From positions 1-32,298 of the IMG/VR virus record IMGVR_UViG_3300020450_000060: DNA of 32,298 nucleotides, one strand, 5' to 3'. The stretch is from a virus. Every line of letters starts with the position of its first letter. Position 1 is the stretch's first letter. The translations under genes and the position numbers were made by a program. The notes under the pieces are model-generated. The model worked only from the letters and a program-made list of their open reading frames with translations, had not been told where the DNA came from and made no database searches. This document shows, in pieces, positions 5,272 to 11,905 of this stretch.

Positions 5272-6488
5272 GGATTTTTTGGTTCTAATACAGGCGTGCT
5301 TATTCCTATGGGTAAAGGTTTCGTAGGTTCAAACTTTGGAAGTAAAGGTAATAACACACAGAAGTGGAAAAAGTAATATAGTGTACAAATTCTACTTGCC
5401 CAGACATACCAACCCTCAGCTGGCATAGCACCAAGATATCCTAATGCTATACAATCAACAAATAGTATCCAGAAAAATATTCTGTACAATGGTCTGAAGT
5501 TACTACTTCTTATTGGTTGTCTGTCTAGCCATGGTAACACAAACAATACTGCAATAGCACCAAACATTGCGATTACACCACCTAGCTTATCTGGCACAGC
5601 TCGTAGTATCGCATAAAAAGGTAGAAAATACCATTCAGGGACAATATGAGCTGGTGTTACCATAGGATTAGCTGGGATATAATTATCTGGATGACCCATA
5701 AAATTTGGAAAGAAAAATACTGCAGCTGCAAAGAACGTCAGAAATATTCCAAGTCCAAACAAATCTTTTATGGTGTAGTAAGGATGAAAAGGTATCGTAT
5801 CTTGTTTACCCTTAACATCTATACCTATTGGATTATTACTCCCAAACCTATGTAGAGCTACCAAGTGTAAAATTACTGTTCCTACTATGACAAATGGTAA
5901 CACAAAATGTAAACTAAAGAATCTGTTTAACAATGCGTTATCTACACTAAAACCACCCCATAACCATGTGACAAACTGTTCACCAATTAGAGGTATTGCT
6001 GAAAATAGATTTGTGATTACAGTTGCACCCCAAAAACTCATTTGACCCCACGGCAATACATATCCCATGAAAGCAGTTGCCATCATCAGGAGTAGTATTA
6101 GAACACCAAGAATCCACAGAAGTTCTCGTGGTGCTTTATACGAACCATAATATAATCCACGAAATATATGTATGTAAGTGACTATAAAAAAGAAACTAGC
6201 ACCATTCATGTGAATGTATCTTATCAACCAACCATGATTAACATCTCGCATGATTCTCTCTACAGAGTCAAATGCATAATCAACATGAGCAGTGTAATGC
6301 ATACTAAGAACTATACCAGTGATAATCATCACTACAAGTGATATACCAGCTAGAGAGCCAAAGTTCCAAAAATAATTTAGATTTTTTGGTGTTGGATATT
6401 CGTTTAGTTCGTGGTTAAGAAAACTGAATAGACCAAGCCTATGGTCTATCCAATTCACCACTGGATTCTTAAATTTCTTTTTAGCCAT
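5238..6488 (-). CDS. petB: Cytochrome b of the bc1 complex (complex III)
   Basis: 416 residues, full length for an alphaproteobacterial cytochrome b with eight membrane helices. Heme ligands are present as two pairs: H93 ([11 protein letters not shown]) with H107, and H194 with H208, both 14 apart as in bc1-type proteins. Quinol-oxidation site: [13 protein letters not shown] at 148-160 and PEWY at 284-287. Quinone-reduction site: H213, K241 and D242 (TIKD). The b6 and subunit IV parts are fused, so this is bc1, not b6f. No Rieske protein or cytochrome c1 gene is nearby, so it would have to assemble with host subunits. Base composition matches the phage. No clear Shine-Dalgarno; a 31-residue frame ends ten bases upstream. 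Confidence 0.97.
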   Translation of the reverse strand: MAKKKFKNPVVNWIDHRLGLFSFLNHELNEYPTPKNLNYFWNFGSLAGISLVVMIITGIVLSMHYTAHVDYAFDSVERIMRDVNHGWLIRYIHMNGASFFFIVTYIHIFRGLYYGSYKAPRELLWILGVLILLLMMATAFMGYVLPWGQMSFWGATVITNLFSAIPLIGEQFVTWLWGGFSVDNALLNRFFSLHFVLPFVIVGTVILHLVALHRFGSNNPIGIDVKGKQDTIPFHPYYTIKDLFGLGIFLTFFAAAVFFFPNFMGHPDNYIPANPMVTPAHIVPEWYFLPFYAILRAVPDKLGGVIAMFGAIAVLFVLPWLDRQPIRSSNFRPLYRIFFWILFVDCIALGYLGAMPAEGWYVWASRICTLYYFFHFCVLLPLLPKFEPTKPLPIGISTPVLEPKNPHLVKKVRNSV

Positions 6489-6497
6489 TAATGCTAT

Positions 6498-6593
6498 TTA
6501 TGAGCCGTGTCCATAAGTGTCGTAATCCCAATCAGACTTAGATTGTTTTTCCTCACTTATAAATTCGTTTTCTTCTTCTGTGTAGGGCCACAT
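6498..6593 (-). CDS. 31-residue acidic peptide upstream of cytochrome b
   Basis: ATG at 6593, TAA at 6498-6500. The peptide opens MWPYTEEENEFISEEKQ and ends YDTYGHGS; it is acidic, Trp/Tyr-rich and soluble. It starts five bases after the stop of 6598-6822 and ends ten bases before cytochrome b, so all three genes form one unit. It may serve translation coupling for the cytochrome, which lacks its own ribosome binding site, or be a small partner; both are inference. Confidence 0.5.
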   Translation of the reverse strand: MWPYTEEENEFISEEKQSKSDWDYDTYGHGS

Positions 6594-6597
6594 TTTA

Positions 6598-6822
6598 TTA
6601 TTTTCCGTGATACTCTTTTATAGTTCTGTCATTCATTTGTTGAATGATTTGATTGTACTCTTTTTGATTACTAAAACCAAGACTTACCAATTCTCTGGCC
6701 ACTCGTCTATTTGCATTCATCTGCATACCAAACTGTATTTTTCTTAATACTTTTTTTAATGATTTATTTACTATCTCACACACATGGCAAGTTTCTTTAT
6801 AAATTGCTGTTGCAACCGACAT
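6598..6822 (-). CDS. 74-residue helical unknown protein
   Basis: MSVATAIYKETCHVCEIVNK... has a CHVC pair at residues 12-15, then a basic helical body. AAAGGA sits about ten bases before the ATG. It follows the late promoter at 6872-6879 and a strong hairpin, and heads the unit that contains cytochrome b. A metal- or redox-active role for CxxC is possible but unproven. Confidence 0.6.
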   Translation of the reverse strand: MSVATAIYKETCHVCEIVNKSLKKVLRKIQFGMQMNANRRVARELVSLGFSNQKEYNQIIQQMNDRTIKEYHGK

Positions 6823-6842
6823 TTTTATTCCTTTCTTATGAA

Positions 6843-6870
6843 AATGGAGAACAAAAAATTGTTCTCCATT
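6843..6870. other. 12-bp perfect hairpin between late promoter and gene
   Basis: AATGGAGAACAA (6843-6854), AAAA loop, TTGTTCTCCATT (6859-6870). On the minus strand it would form at the very 5' end of the message from the TATAAATA box at 6872-6879, before the gene at 6598-6822. It could protect the 5' end, or terminate transcription coming from 6931-7029; the following run on the minus strand (TTTTCA) is short. Confidence 0.65.
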
Positions 6871-6871
6871 A

Positions 6872-6879
6872 TATTTATA
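6872..6879 (-). promoter_or_regulatory. T4-type late promoter (TATAAATA) for cytochrome b unit
   Basis: Exact TATAAATA on the minus strand. T4-like late promoters consist of this -10 box recognised by the gp55/gp33 system. It would drive 6598-6822, the 31-residue peptide and cytochrome b, placing the respiratory gene in late expression. Confidence 0.6.
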
Positions 6880-6930
6880 TTGGAAACACTATTTCAAAAT
6901 AGATAATCAGCCTTTCCAAAAAGGAACTAA

Positions 6931-7029
6931 TCATGTCCTATATCTTGGTCTACAGTTCAACATCAGATGTAATTTATCACGCTGATACTGTTTTGCAAGT
7001 CTTAATAATTGGTAAATTATCGTATTCAT
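6931..7029 (-). CDS. 32-residue basic peptide
   Basis: ATG at 7029 with AAGGAGAG five bases upstream, TGA at 6931-6933. Peptide begins MNTIIYQLLRLAKQYQRDKL and ends CRPRYRT: a basic amphipathic helix. Good ribosome binding site and a late box at 7122-7129 are the support. The rest of 6823-7148 holds only the hairpin and promoters described here. Confidence 0.5.
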   Translation of the reverse strand: MNTIIYQLLRLAKQYQRDKLHLMLNCRPRYRT

Positions 7030-7121
7030 AACACTCTCCTTTCGATTAGTTACCAAAAGTTAAGTGCGTTCCTTCCCCTTGATAGGTACTTCCGTCTATT
7101 TGAATAGATGAACGATACTAT

Positions 7122-7133
7122 TATTTATAAATA
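7122..7133. promoter_or_regulatory. Palindromic bidirectional late promoter
   Basis: TATTTATAAATA contains TATAAATA on the plus strand (7126-7133) and on the minus strand (7129-7122), overlapping by four bases. The plus copy stands 16 bases before the gene at 7149; the minus copy reads toward 6931-7029. Confidence 0.6.
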
Positions 7134-7148
7134 CTAGTGAGGTGAGAG

Positions 7149-7364
7149 ATGGAATTAGTATTTGCTTTAGTAACATATTTGGGTATGCAAAAAATTGATA
7201 CCTCATATTTTCGTGATATAGATGATTGTCGTTATTTTGCTGTTAGAATAAACGATAATGAAAGAGTGCCAGAACTAAGAGATGACAAAGTTGTGCCTGG
7301 CAGAAAATACATAGCAGTATGTCAACCTGCAAAGGTTAACCCAAAAAGAGAGAGAGTATTTTAA
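7149..7364 (+). CDS. 71-residue unknown protein
   Basis: GAGGTGAGAG precedes the ATG. A mildly hydrophobic start (MELVFALVTYLG) may be a signal or anchor; then a soluble part with 'DIDDCRYFAVRI' and 'PGRKYIAVCQPAKVN', two cysteines about 29 residues apart that could form a disulfide. First gene of a late plus-strand cluster 7149-8650. Marine phages have similar small proteins next to the 160-residue gene below, from memory. Confidence 0.65.
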   Translation: MELVFALVTYLGMQKIDTSYFRDIDDCRYFAVRINDNERVPELRDDKVVPGRKYIAVCQPAKVNPKRERVF

Positions 7365-7847
7365 ATGATAGACCCAGTTACCGCATTAGCAGGAGCAACA
7401 GCTGCATTTAATGCAATAAAAAAAGGTTTTGAAGTAGGACGCGATATTGAATCCATGTCCGGCGATTTATCACGCTGGATGGGCGCAGTATCTGATATAG
7501 ACAAGTCTAGTGAGTATGCTAAGAAACCACCCCTTTTCAAAAAATTATTTAACTCTGGTTCTGTAGAGGAAGAAGCACTTGCTGCATTCATGGCAAAGAA
7601 AAAAGCCGAGGATATGAGATACCAACTTAAACAAATAATATCACTAACCAGAGGCCCAGCCGCATGGGAGGAGTTACTGGCCACTGAGGGTGCAATCAGA
7701 AAAAAACGTCAAAAAATGATATACGAACAAAAAGAAAGACAAAGACAAATAGTAGAGTGGACAGCAATTATTATTGGTATCGGTGGTTGTGGTAGTTTCT
7801 TAGTTTGGTTAGTGGCGATGGCATTGAAAGCACAAGGAGTTATTTAA
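7365..7847 (+). CDS. Conserved marine-phage membrane protein (virion-type)
   Basis: 160 residues. N-terminal MIDPVTALAGATAAFNAIKK helix, a long helical middle (RDIESMSGDLSRWMGA..., K/E-rich 60-120) and a C-terminal membrane span (about residues 133-155). The stop of the upstream gene is one base before this ATG. Strong recollection of 'IDPVTA...A-F-IKKGF-GRDIESM' proteins across marine T4-like phages, where they are listed as structural or unknown. Role not established. Confidence 0.7.
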   Translation: MIDPVTALAGATAAFNAIKKGFEVGRDIESMSGDLSRWMGAVSDIDKSSEYAKKPPLFKKLFNSGSVEEEALAAFMAKKKAEDMRYQLKQIISLTRGPAAWEELLATEGAIRKKRQKMIYEQKERQRQIVEWTAIIIGIGGCGSFLVWLVAMALKAQGVI

Positions 7848-8231
7848 TTGAGGTGGTATGTCATAATAGGAAATAGTTTGTTAATTATATTTTTCATACT
7901 GTTTTTAACGCCATGGCAATTGTTTGCTGGTGGTAAAGTATATGAACCAAAAGACCCAAAGTATGGAACTAAAAAGAATTATACACACCAACAAAAAATA
8001 AATAGAGGTACAAGTGCAAGTAAAAAAATATATACAACTTGCAGATTATTGAAAAGAATTAAATCAAGAACAACTGGTAGACAGGCGTGTATATATCAAG
8101 GTGGTAATAAAACATATACATTGATGTATGAAGATAACTGTCCTAGACAATATAAATGTAAGTATCAGCCTTGGGGTAAAGAACCTAACATAGATGACGT
8201 AGTAGATAGTTTAAACTCTATAAAAAAGTAA
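7848..8231 (+). CDS. 127-residue secreted or anchored Cys protein, TTG start
   Basis: Starts at TTG 7848 directly after the TAA of the previous gene, with AAGGAG nine bases upstream. A hydrophobic segment (residues about 4-27) ends near FAGG, consistent with a signal peptide or anchor. The rest is basic with four cysteines (TCRLL, ACIY, NCPRQYKCKY), suggesting periplasmic disulfides. No known family. Confidence 0.6.
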   Translation: MRWYVIIGNSLLIIFFILFLTPWQLFAGGKVYEPKDPKYGTKKNYTHQQKINRGTSASKKIYTTCRLLKRIKSRTTGRQACIYQGGNKTYTLMYEDNCPRQYKCKYQPWGKEPNIDDVVDSLNSIKK

Positions 8232-8241
8232 GGAAAATAAA

Positions 8242-8373
8242 ATGAGTGGTAGTCCAGAAAGATGGTGTAAAAAATGTAAATGTAGATGTCATTGTTATGC
8301 ACCAGAGTGTCAATCTTGTCCAAATGATGTGTGTTACAAATGTGATTGTAGCGAGAAAAGAGATGATATTTAA
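8242..8373 (+). CDS. 10-cysteine mini-protein (metallothionein-like)
   Basis: 43 residues with cysteines at 9, 12, 14, 16, 18, 23, 26, 31, 34 and 36, arranged as CxxCxCxCxC, CxxC and CxxCxC. This density and the CxC/CxxC spacing are those of metallothioneins or of proteins binding two or more zinc ions. AGGAAA lies eight bases before ATG 8242. It overlaps the next gene by 11 bases. Metal storage, zinc supply or a compact zinc finger are all possible; binding itself is inference from spacing. Confidence 0.7.
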   Translation: MSGSPERWCKKCKCRCHCYAPECQSCPNDVCYKCDCSEKRDDI

Positions 8374-8650
8374 ACATGAAGATATGTTGATGGATATGTC
8401 AGTATCATCTAAGACAAAATTATATAAAAATGATAAATTACTTTTTATTGGTGATGGGTATAAGGCTATCAGTATAATGTTGAACAATTCAAAAAATCAA
8501 CAACCAGTGAGAGAAAAATTTCATAACCAATTGACCATGAGAGAGAAGCCTAAATTTAGTAAAATGGATGAGTTAGAAAAACTACGACAACAAGCAGAGG
8601 CAAGTCTTGCACAACAAGAATTAGTAAAGAAATCAAAGAAGAGAAACTAA
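8363..8650 (+). CDS. 95-residue unknown basic protein
   Basis: The start used is ATG 8363 (MIFKHEDMLMDMSVSSKTKL...), inside the end of the Cys-rich gene; the longer frame upstream is only the shadow of that gene. The C-terminal third is a charged helix (MDELEKLRQQAEASLAQQEL) ending KKSKKRN. It converges on the nuclease gene with an 18-base overlap. No known family. Confidence 0.6.
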   Translation: MIFKHEDMLMDMSVSSKTKLYKNDKLLFIGDGYKAISIMLNNSKNQQPVREKFHNQLTMREKPKFSKMDELEKLRQQAEASLAQQELVKKSKKRN

Positions 8651-9046
8651 TCCTCGATTTTTTATGTGTTGTTCTTCTATATCTTCTTTTGATTGTCCAT
8701 AATATCTTACTGCGTGATGTTTTTCTATCATGTACTCATTGATTGATTGGTCTGCATAGTTTGTGATTCTCCAGAGTTCACCCAGAATACGACCAAACTT
8801 ACCCTCTTTGTCTTTATATGTCTTGAGTGTAATACCAGCCTCATCATCTAACATTCCAGTAAGAAACTTTTTTGCAGCTAGTCCATATTTCTTTTCTTCT
8901 AAATCTCTGGTACGACTTTCTGGTGTATCAATACCATACAATCTAATACGTTGTTTTCTCATCCATACACCAAACCCCAAGTCAATATCTACATCAACTG
9001 TATCTCCGTCTACTATGTGCACTACTTTACATCTATACTCATACAT
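8633..9046 (-). CDS. Thermonuclease-family (SNase-like) nuclease
   Basis: 137 residues of the staphylococcal nuclease fold. Motifs: IVDGDTVDVDIDLGFG (about residues 11-26) with the calcium-site aspartates, RIRLYGIDTPE (33-43) with the catalytic arginine, EKKYGLAAKKFL (51-62) with the general-base glutamate, and FGRILGELW (84-92) with the second arginine. The family cuts DNA and RNA, often for nucleotide salvage or host-DNA degradation. No signal peptide, so it acts in the cytoplasm. All key residues appear intact. Confidence 0.85.
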   Translation of the reverse strand: MYEYRCKVVHIVDGDTVDVDIDLGFGVWMRKQRIRLYGIDTPESRTRDLEEKKYGLAAKKFLTGMLDDEAGITLKTYKDKEGKFGRILGELWRITNYADQSINEYMIEKHHAVRYYGQSKEDIEEQHIKNRGLVSLL

Positions 9047-9055
9047 ATTTTTCTC

Positions 9056-9361
9056 CTAAACTGCAAAACTTTCTCCACAACCACACGATGCTGTTGCGTT
9101 TGGATTTATGACTTTTAAATAAGACCCACCTAATTCTGTAACATAATCTATCGTACAACCAACGACAAACATTTCTGCTATAGGGTCAAGGACTAAACAA
9201 TCATCATACGGCTCACTCCATTTTACATTTGGCCAATTTTTCTTGTAGTCCCAGACGTATTGAAAACCAGAGCAGCCACCACCATTGACTCCAAGAGTGA
9301 CATAATCATCTTTTGCAACACTACTCAAATAGTTTTTTGCATTTTCAGTAAGTGTAATCAT
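9056..9361 (-). CDS. A-type iron-sulfur carrier (IscA/ErpA/HesB family)
   Basis: 101 residues from ATG 9361, whose TGA-overlapping position (ATGA) couples it to the SufT-like gene; a GTG at 9367 would add two residues. The three conserved cysteines are present: GGGCSGFQY (C30) and SCGCGES (C93, C95). Members carry [4Fe-4S] or [2Fe-2S] clusters from scaffold to target proteins. Known in some marine phages; here paired with a second Fe-S targeting protein, which is rarer and suggests real cluster delivery. Confidence 0.9.
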   Translation of the reverse strand: MITLTENAKNYLSSVAKDDYVTLGVNGGGCSGFQYVWDYKKNWPNVKWSEPYDDCLVLDPIAEMFVVGCTIDYVTELGGSYLKVINPNATASCGCGESFAV

Positions 9362-9678
9362 ATCCACCCCATAGCCATTTTAGTTTCTTCGGGCACCATG
9401 TCCATAGTAAATGGTGGTTGGAAAGTACAGTTTGCAATACTTTCTTTTATACCCTCGACCATACCAGCTTTCTGTATGTCTTGATTTATCTCATCTGCCA
9501 TAGGACAAAATGCACTTGTAAGTGTGTGAGTAATTTTTACCACAGTATTGTCTTCTAGTATTTCTATGTCATATATCAAACCCAAATGTATTACAGAAAT
9601 ACTAGGCATCTCTGGGTCATAGACTTGTTCTAAGTTTTTGACAACCTGAGCCATAATTCTATTTCGTTCCTTATTCAT
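9358..9678 (-). CDS. MIP18/DUF59 (SufT/PaaD-like) Fe-S assembly protein
   Basis: 106 residues. Hallmark segment VYDPEMPSISVIHLGLIYDI (about residues 19-38), then ITHTLTSAFCPMADEI with the conserved reactive cysteine (about residue 58), and the C-terminal FQPPFTMDMVPEETK stretch of the family. These proteins help mature Fe-S enzymes in bacteria (SufT) and act in cytosolic Fe-S targeting in eukaryotes. Start at ATG 9678 with GGAG five bases before; an inner start at residue 9 is possible. Overlaps both neighbours. Confidence 0.85.
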   Translation of the reverse strand: MNKERNRIMAQVVKNLEQVYDPEMPSISVIHLGLIYDIEILEDNTVVKITHTLTSAFCPMADEINQDIQKAGMVEGIKESIANCTFQPPFTMDMVPEETKMAMGWI

Positions 9679-10558
9679 AGTACTCCATACTTACATTACC
9701 TTGTTGTTTAGTAATCTTTTTCATACCATTAGGTTGTTCTGTAACAGTAGTCTTTACCTTACCCTCATTTTGTTTTTCTAACATTTTTCTTTTTTTGTTT
9801 ATTGCTCTTTTTCGTTTCTCACTATACTCTGCAAAACTCATGTTTGCAGATACAATCAACAACACAGCTAGAGGGTCAAAAACAAATACTAATATCAATA
9901 TAACTGCACGAACAGCTGTGTCTATGTAATCAAGAGCCTTATCACCATATATGATTGCAGATATGTATTTGATAGGCCCAATCTCAACTTCAAAACTATT
10001 TATTTGTAATTGATATTCAGCCCTTTCAGTAAGTAATAAATCTATCTTTTCTTGTGCTTTGTTTATCAAACTTACCAGCTCTTTTCTCTCTGGCTCTTGT
10101 TCTTCTCTTTTTGCGAGACCTTTTGAAACTGCACCTAAGTCAAGATATTTGTTGAGTGCTGTATCTAGATTTGTAAGTTGTTTTTCATATCTTAATATTG
10201 TGTTTCGTTCTGTTTGTATTCGATTGTCTACTCGTTCTACTTTTAGATATATCTCTGCAACACCTTTGCCTTGGTCTATATGTGCCTTAGATAAATAACC
10301 AAAGATACCCATGCTCGTTATGAACATGAGTACCACTACTGCTATTGTAAGATAAGATTTAAGTAGGAGAGGAACTCTTTTCCAGTTTTGGTATAACCAA
10401 CTGGCAGTAATTAATTTACCTACTTCTAGAACTATACCCATAACTGCGATAGACATAGCTGATGCTGAAAAGATGGCCATAAGACCAACTATTGAGTAGA
10501 ATGCTGCAACTGCACTAATAGCTAGTGCAGTAAATAAAGTACATATTGCTAATATCAT
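9671..10558 (-). CDS. Four-span membrane protein with central coiled coil
   Basis: 295 residues. Three N-terminal hydrophobic spans (about 2-20, 25-52, 70-90), a long charged coiled coil (about 100-195, many heptads), a fourth span pair near 200-240 (VRAVILILVFVFDPLAVLLIVSAN) and a basic tail. The start region 'SIVGLMAIFSASAMSIAVMG...LEVGKLITASWLYQNWKR' in pieces is one I recall from many marine T4-like phages, always unnamed. A role in the host membrane is certain from topology; its nature is not known. Confidence 0.75.
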   Translation of the reverse strand: MILAICTLFTALAISAVAAFYSIVGLMAIFSASAMSIAVMGIVLEVGKLITASWLYQNWKRVPLLLKSYLTIAVVVLMFITSMGIFGYLSKAHIDQGKGVAEIYLKVERVDNRIQTERNTILRYEKQLTNLDTALNKYLDLGAVSKGLAKREEQEPERKELVSLINKAQEKIDLLLTERAEYQLQINSFEVEIGPIKYISAIIYGDKALDYIDTAVRAVILILVFVFDPLAVLLIVSANMSFAEYSEKRKRAINKKRKMLEKQNEGKVKTTVTEQPNGMKKITKQQGNVSMEYYE

Positions 10559-10699
10559 TTAATTATTTAGTCGAGCATTCAACTTCCTAACTAGGGCACC
10601 TATTACATTGTTCCAATAGTTCCAAGCCCAAGAATTTTCTTCACACATATCTCTAGCGTAGAATGCGTTTTCAATTCGTCTTTCTTCTAGTTCATACAT
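10559..10699 (-). CDS. 46-residue Trp-rich peptide
   Basis: ATG at 10699 shares a base with the stop region of the upstream gene; TAA at 10559-10561 abuts the next start. MYELEERRIENAFYARDMCEE... then WAWNYWNNVIGALVRKLNARL: a single amphipathic helical peptide. It exactly fills the gap between two genes, which supports it. Unknown function. Confidence 0.55.
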   Translation of the reverse strand: MYELEERRIENAFYARDMCEENSWAWNYWNNVIGALVRKLNARLNN

Positions 10700-11004
10700 T
10701 ATACTTTTTCCCAGCCAACTGGAGCACATTTGTATTTTGTATTTCCAATCAACACAAAGTCACCACTAGTAGTGCTTCGACAAGAGGCACCACCAAACAT
10801 AGGTGTTACACTTTTGTTTTCCCACCATGCCTTGTCAATGGTATTAGTTTCTTTGAATGCAAACTCACACTTTTCCAAGTCAGATAAATTTTTGTTGACC
10901 TCAACAAAAGCCACTGTGGTTGGTGCATCCTCAAACTTAGAGTGTATGACCGCCACACTTTCCATAAAAGTTTTCTCGTAATTTTTCATTAATGCTTCAT
11001 TCAT
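10699..11004 (-). CDS. 101-residue unknown protein
   Basis: Start chosen at ATG 11004 (MNEALMKNYEKTFMESVAV...), preceded by GAGGGA, rather than the longer frame from 11046 that runs into the upstream gene. Two halves: a helical/beta N-terminus and a C-terminal part with three cysteines (SCRS, YKCAP). No family recognised. Follows 11006-11305 by one base. Confidence 0.6.
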   Translation of the reverse strand: MNEALMKNYEKTFMESVAVIHSKFEDAPTTVAFVEVNKNLSDLEKCEFAFKETNTIDKAWWENKSVTPMFGGASCRSTTSGDFVLIGNTKYKCAPVGWEKV

Positions 11005-11005
11005 A

Positions 11006-11305
11006 TCATGTGATTCCCTCTGTTGCAAATTCTGACCAGATGCCAAACTCTTTTTCTACGACACCAATGTCCTCGTTAAATCCACCCTCATCAATAGGTG
11101 TGTCAAGACAGACTTGTGCCTTTTCTTGAGTCATATACTCTGTGTATCTATCGTAAGGTTGGACAAAACCATCTTCCTTACAAATCTTACCAACATACCA
11201 ACCAGCAGCAGATGCCATCACGATTGGTTCTGAAACCTCAATCCACTCACCATAACTGTTGATTTTCTCAAACTTGATATCTTCTATTTTCTTCGCAAAT
11301 TTCAT
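11006..11305 (-). CDS. 99-residue unknown acidic protein
   Basis: Soluble acidic protein (MKFAKKIEDIKFEKINSYGE...) with 'AAGWYVGKICKEDGFVQPYDRY' in the middle and two cysteines. It is the first gene after the promoter at 11336-11364, with GAGAGAAAGG before the start. Function unknown; early expression is inferred from the promoter type. Confidence 0.6.
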   Translation of the reverse strand: MKFAKKIEDIKFEKINSYGEWIEVSEPIVMASAAGWYVGKICKEDGFVQPYDRYTEYMTQEKAQVCLDTPIDEGGFNEDIGVVEKEFGIWSEFATEGIT

Positions 11306-11335
11306 AATTAAACCTTTCTCTCTATTTTACTATTC

Positions 11336-11364
11336 ATACTACCACATAATTCTTGTATTGTCAA
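11336..11364 (-). promoter_or_regulatory. Sigma70-like promoter for 11006-11305
   Basis: TTGACA (11364-11359), 17-base spacer, TAGTAT (11341-11336) on the minus strand, just beyond the end of the gene at 11370-11768. Confidence 0.75.
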
Positions 11365-11369
11365 GGGCA

Positions 11370-11768
11370 TTATGCAACTTTTGGTAACATACTGCTACCC
11401 ATATTTTCAATGTCTAATTTGTAGGGCTTATTCCACTTACCAATATTAATATCTGTATAATGTGACCTATCAAAGTAATCAATCATAGCATTATCATTAT
11501 TGTAGTAATTCTTACCTTTCATCTCAGCAAGTAACTCATTTAGAAACTGTTTTGCAATTCCTTTATAATGGTCATCAATCCAATAAGTGTTAACTTGACT
11601 ATAACCCTCACCATGACTAAAATCAAAATTAATAGGGCCAGACATAACATCAACGTATAAACTCATATGATTTTTAACACCGATATTGGCTTTCATACCA
11701 TACTTTTTTAGAACTTTCTTAATACCTACTGAAAGTTCTTTTTTCATTTCTTGAGAAACATAAGCCAT
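11370..11768 (-). CDS. Conserved phage protein of unknown function
   Basis: 132 residues: MAYVSQEMKKELSVGIKKVL..., a helical start, then beta-strands with 'NFDFSHGEGYSQVNTYWID' and a C-terminal 'DYFDRSHYTDINIGKWNKPY'. No cysteines, no membrane span. I recall closely similar proteins in unrelated phage and plasmid genomes, without a known function. It has its own composite terminator-promoter (11799-11833) and a 5' leader nearly identical to that of 29423-29782, so the two genes are probably regulated together. Confidence 0.7.
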   Translation of the reverse strand: MAYVSQEMKKELSVGIKKVLKKYGMKANIGVKNHMSLYVDVMSGPINFDFSHGEGYSQVNTYWIDDHYKGIAKQFLNELLAEMKGKNYYNNDNAMIDYFDRSHYTDINIGKWNKPYKLDIENMGSSMLPKVA

Positions 11769-11798
11769 ATTTTTTTCCTTTCTTTATCTTACTCTTAG

Positions 11799-11827
11799 AG
11801 TATATACGAAAAAAGGGGGTTTGTCAA
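11799..11827 (-). promoter_or_regulatory. Sigma70-like promoter built into a terminator
   Basis: TTGACA (11827-11822), 17-base spacer, TATACT (11804-11799) on the minus strand. The -35 box forms the loop and inner stem of the terminator at 11809-11833. Followed by the leader AAGAGTAAGATAAAGAAAG, repeated at 29793-29812. Confidence 0.75.
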
Positions 11828-11833
11828 CCCCCC
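11809..11833 (-). terminator. Intrinsic terminator after the kinase gene
   Basis: Minus strand: GGGGGTT-GACA-AACCCCC followed by TTTTTT, a seven-pair GC-rich stem with a four-base loop and a six-T run. It ends the unit containing 11906-12568. A second hairpin (CTGACACT/AGTGTCAG, 11848-11872) lies between it and the gene. Confidence 0.8.
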
Positions 11834-11847
11834 TGCTGTAATCCTTG

Positions 11848-11872
11848 CTGACACTACATTACAGAGTGTCAG
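11848..11872. other. 8-bp hairpin downstream of the kinase
   Basis: CTGACACT (11848-11855), nine-base loop, AGTGTCAG (11865-11872). It stands between the kinase stop and the strong terminator. On the plus strand it is followed by TATTTTTG, so it could stop antisense transcription. Confidence 0.5.
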
Positions 11873-11905
11873 TATTTTTGTGAAAATTAAGACTTAGCCG
11901 AATCA

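Noticed and set aside
5238-6488. Photosynthetic b6-type (petB) reading of the cytochrome
   Set aside because: The protein is the fused, eight-span bc1 type with 14-residue heme spacing and its own PEWY domain; b6 is a separate short protein.
7361-7684. 107-codon minus-strand frame opposite 7365-7847
   Set aside because: It mirrors a well-supported late gene with its own coupling and promoter.
8246-8362. Longer frame before the gene at 8363-8650
   Set aside because: It is the shadow of the 10-cysteine gene in another frame; the inner ATG fits the overlap style.
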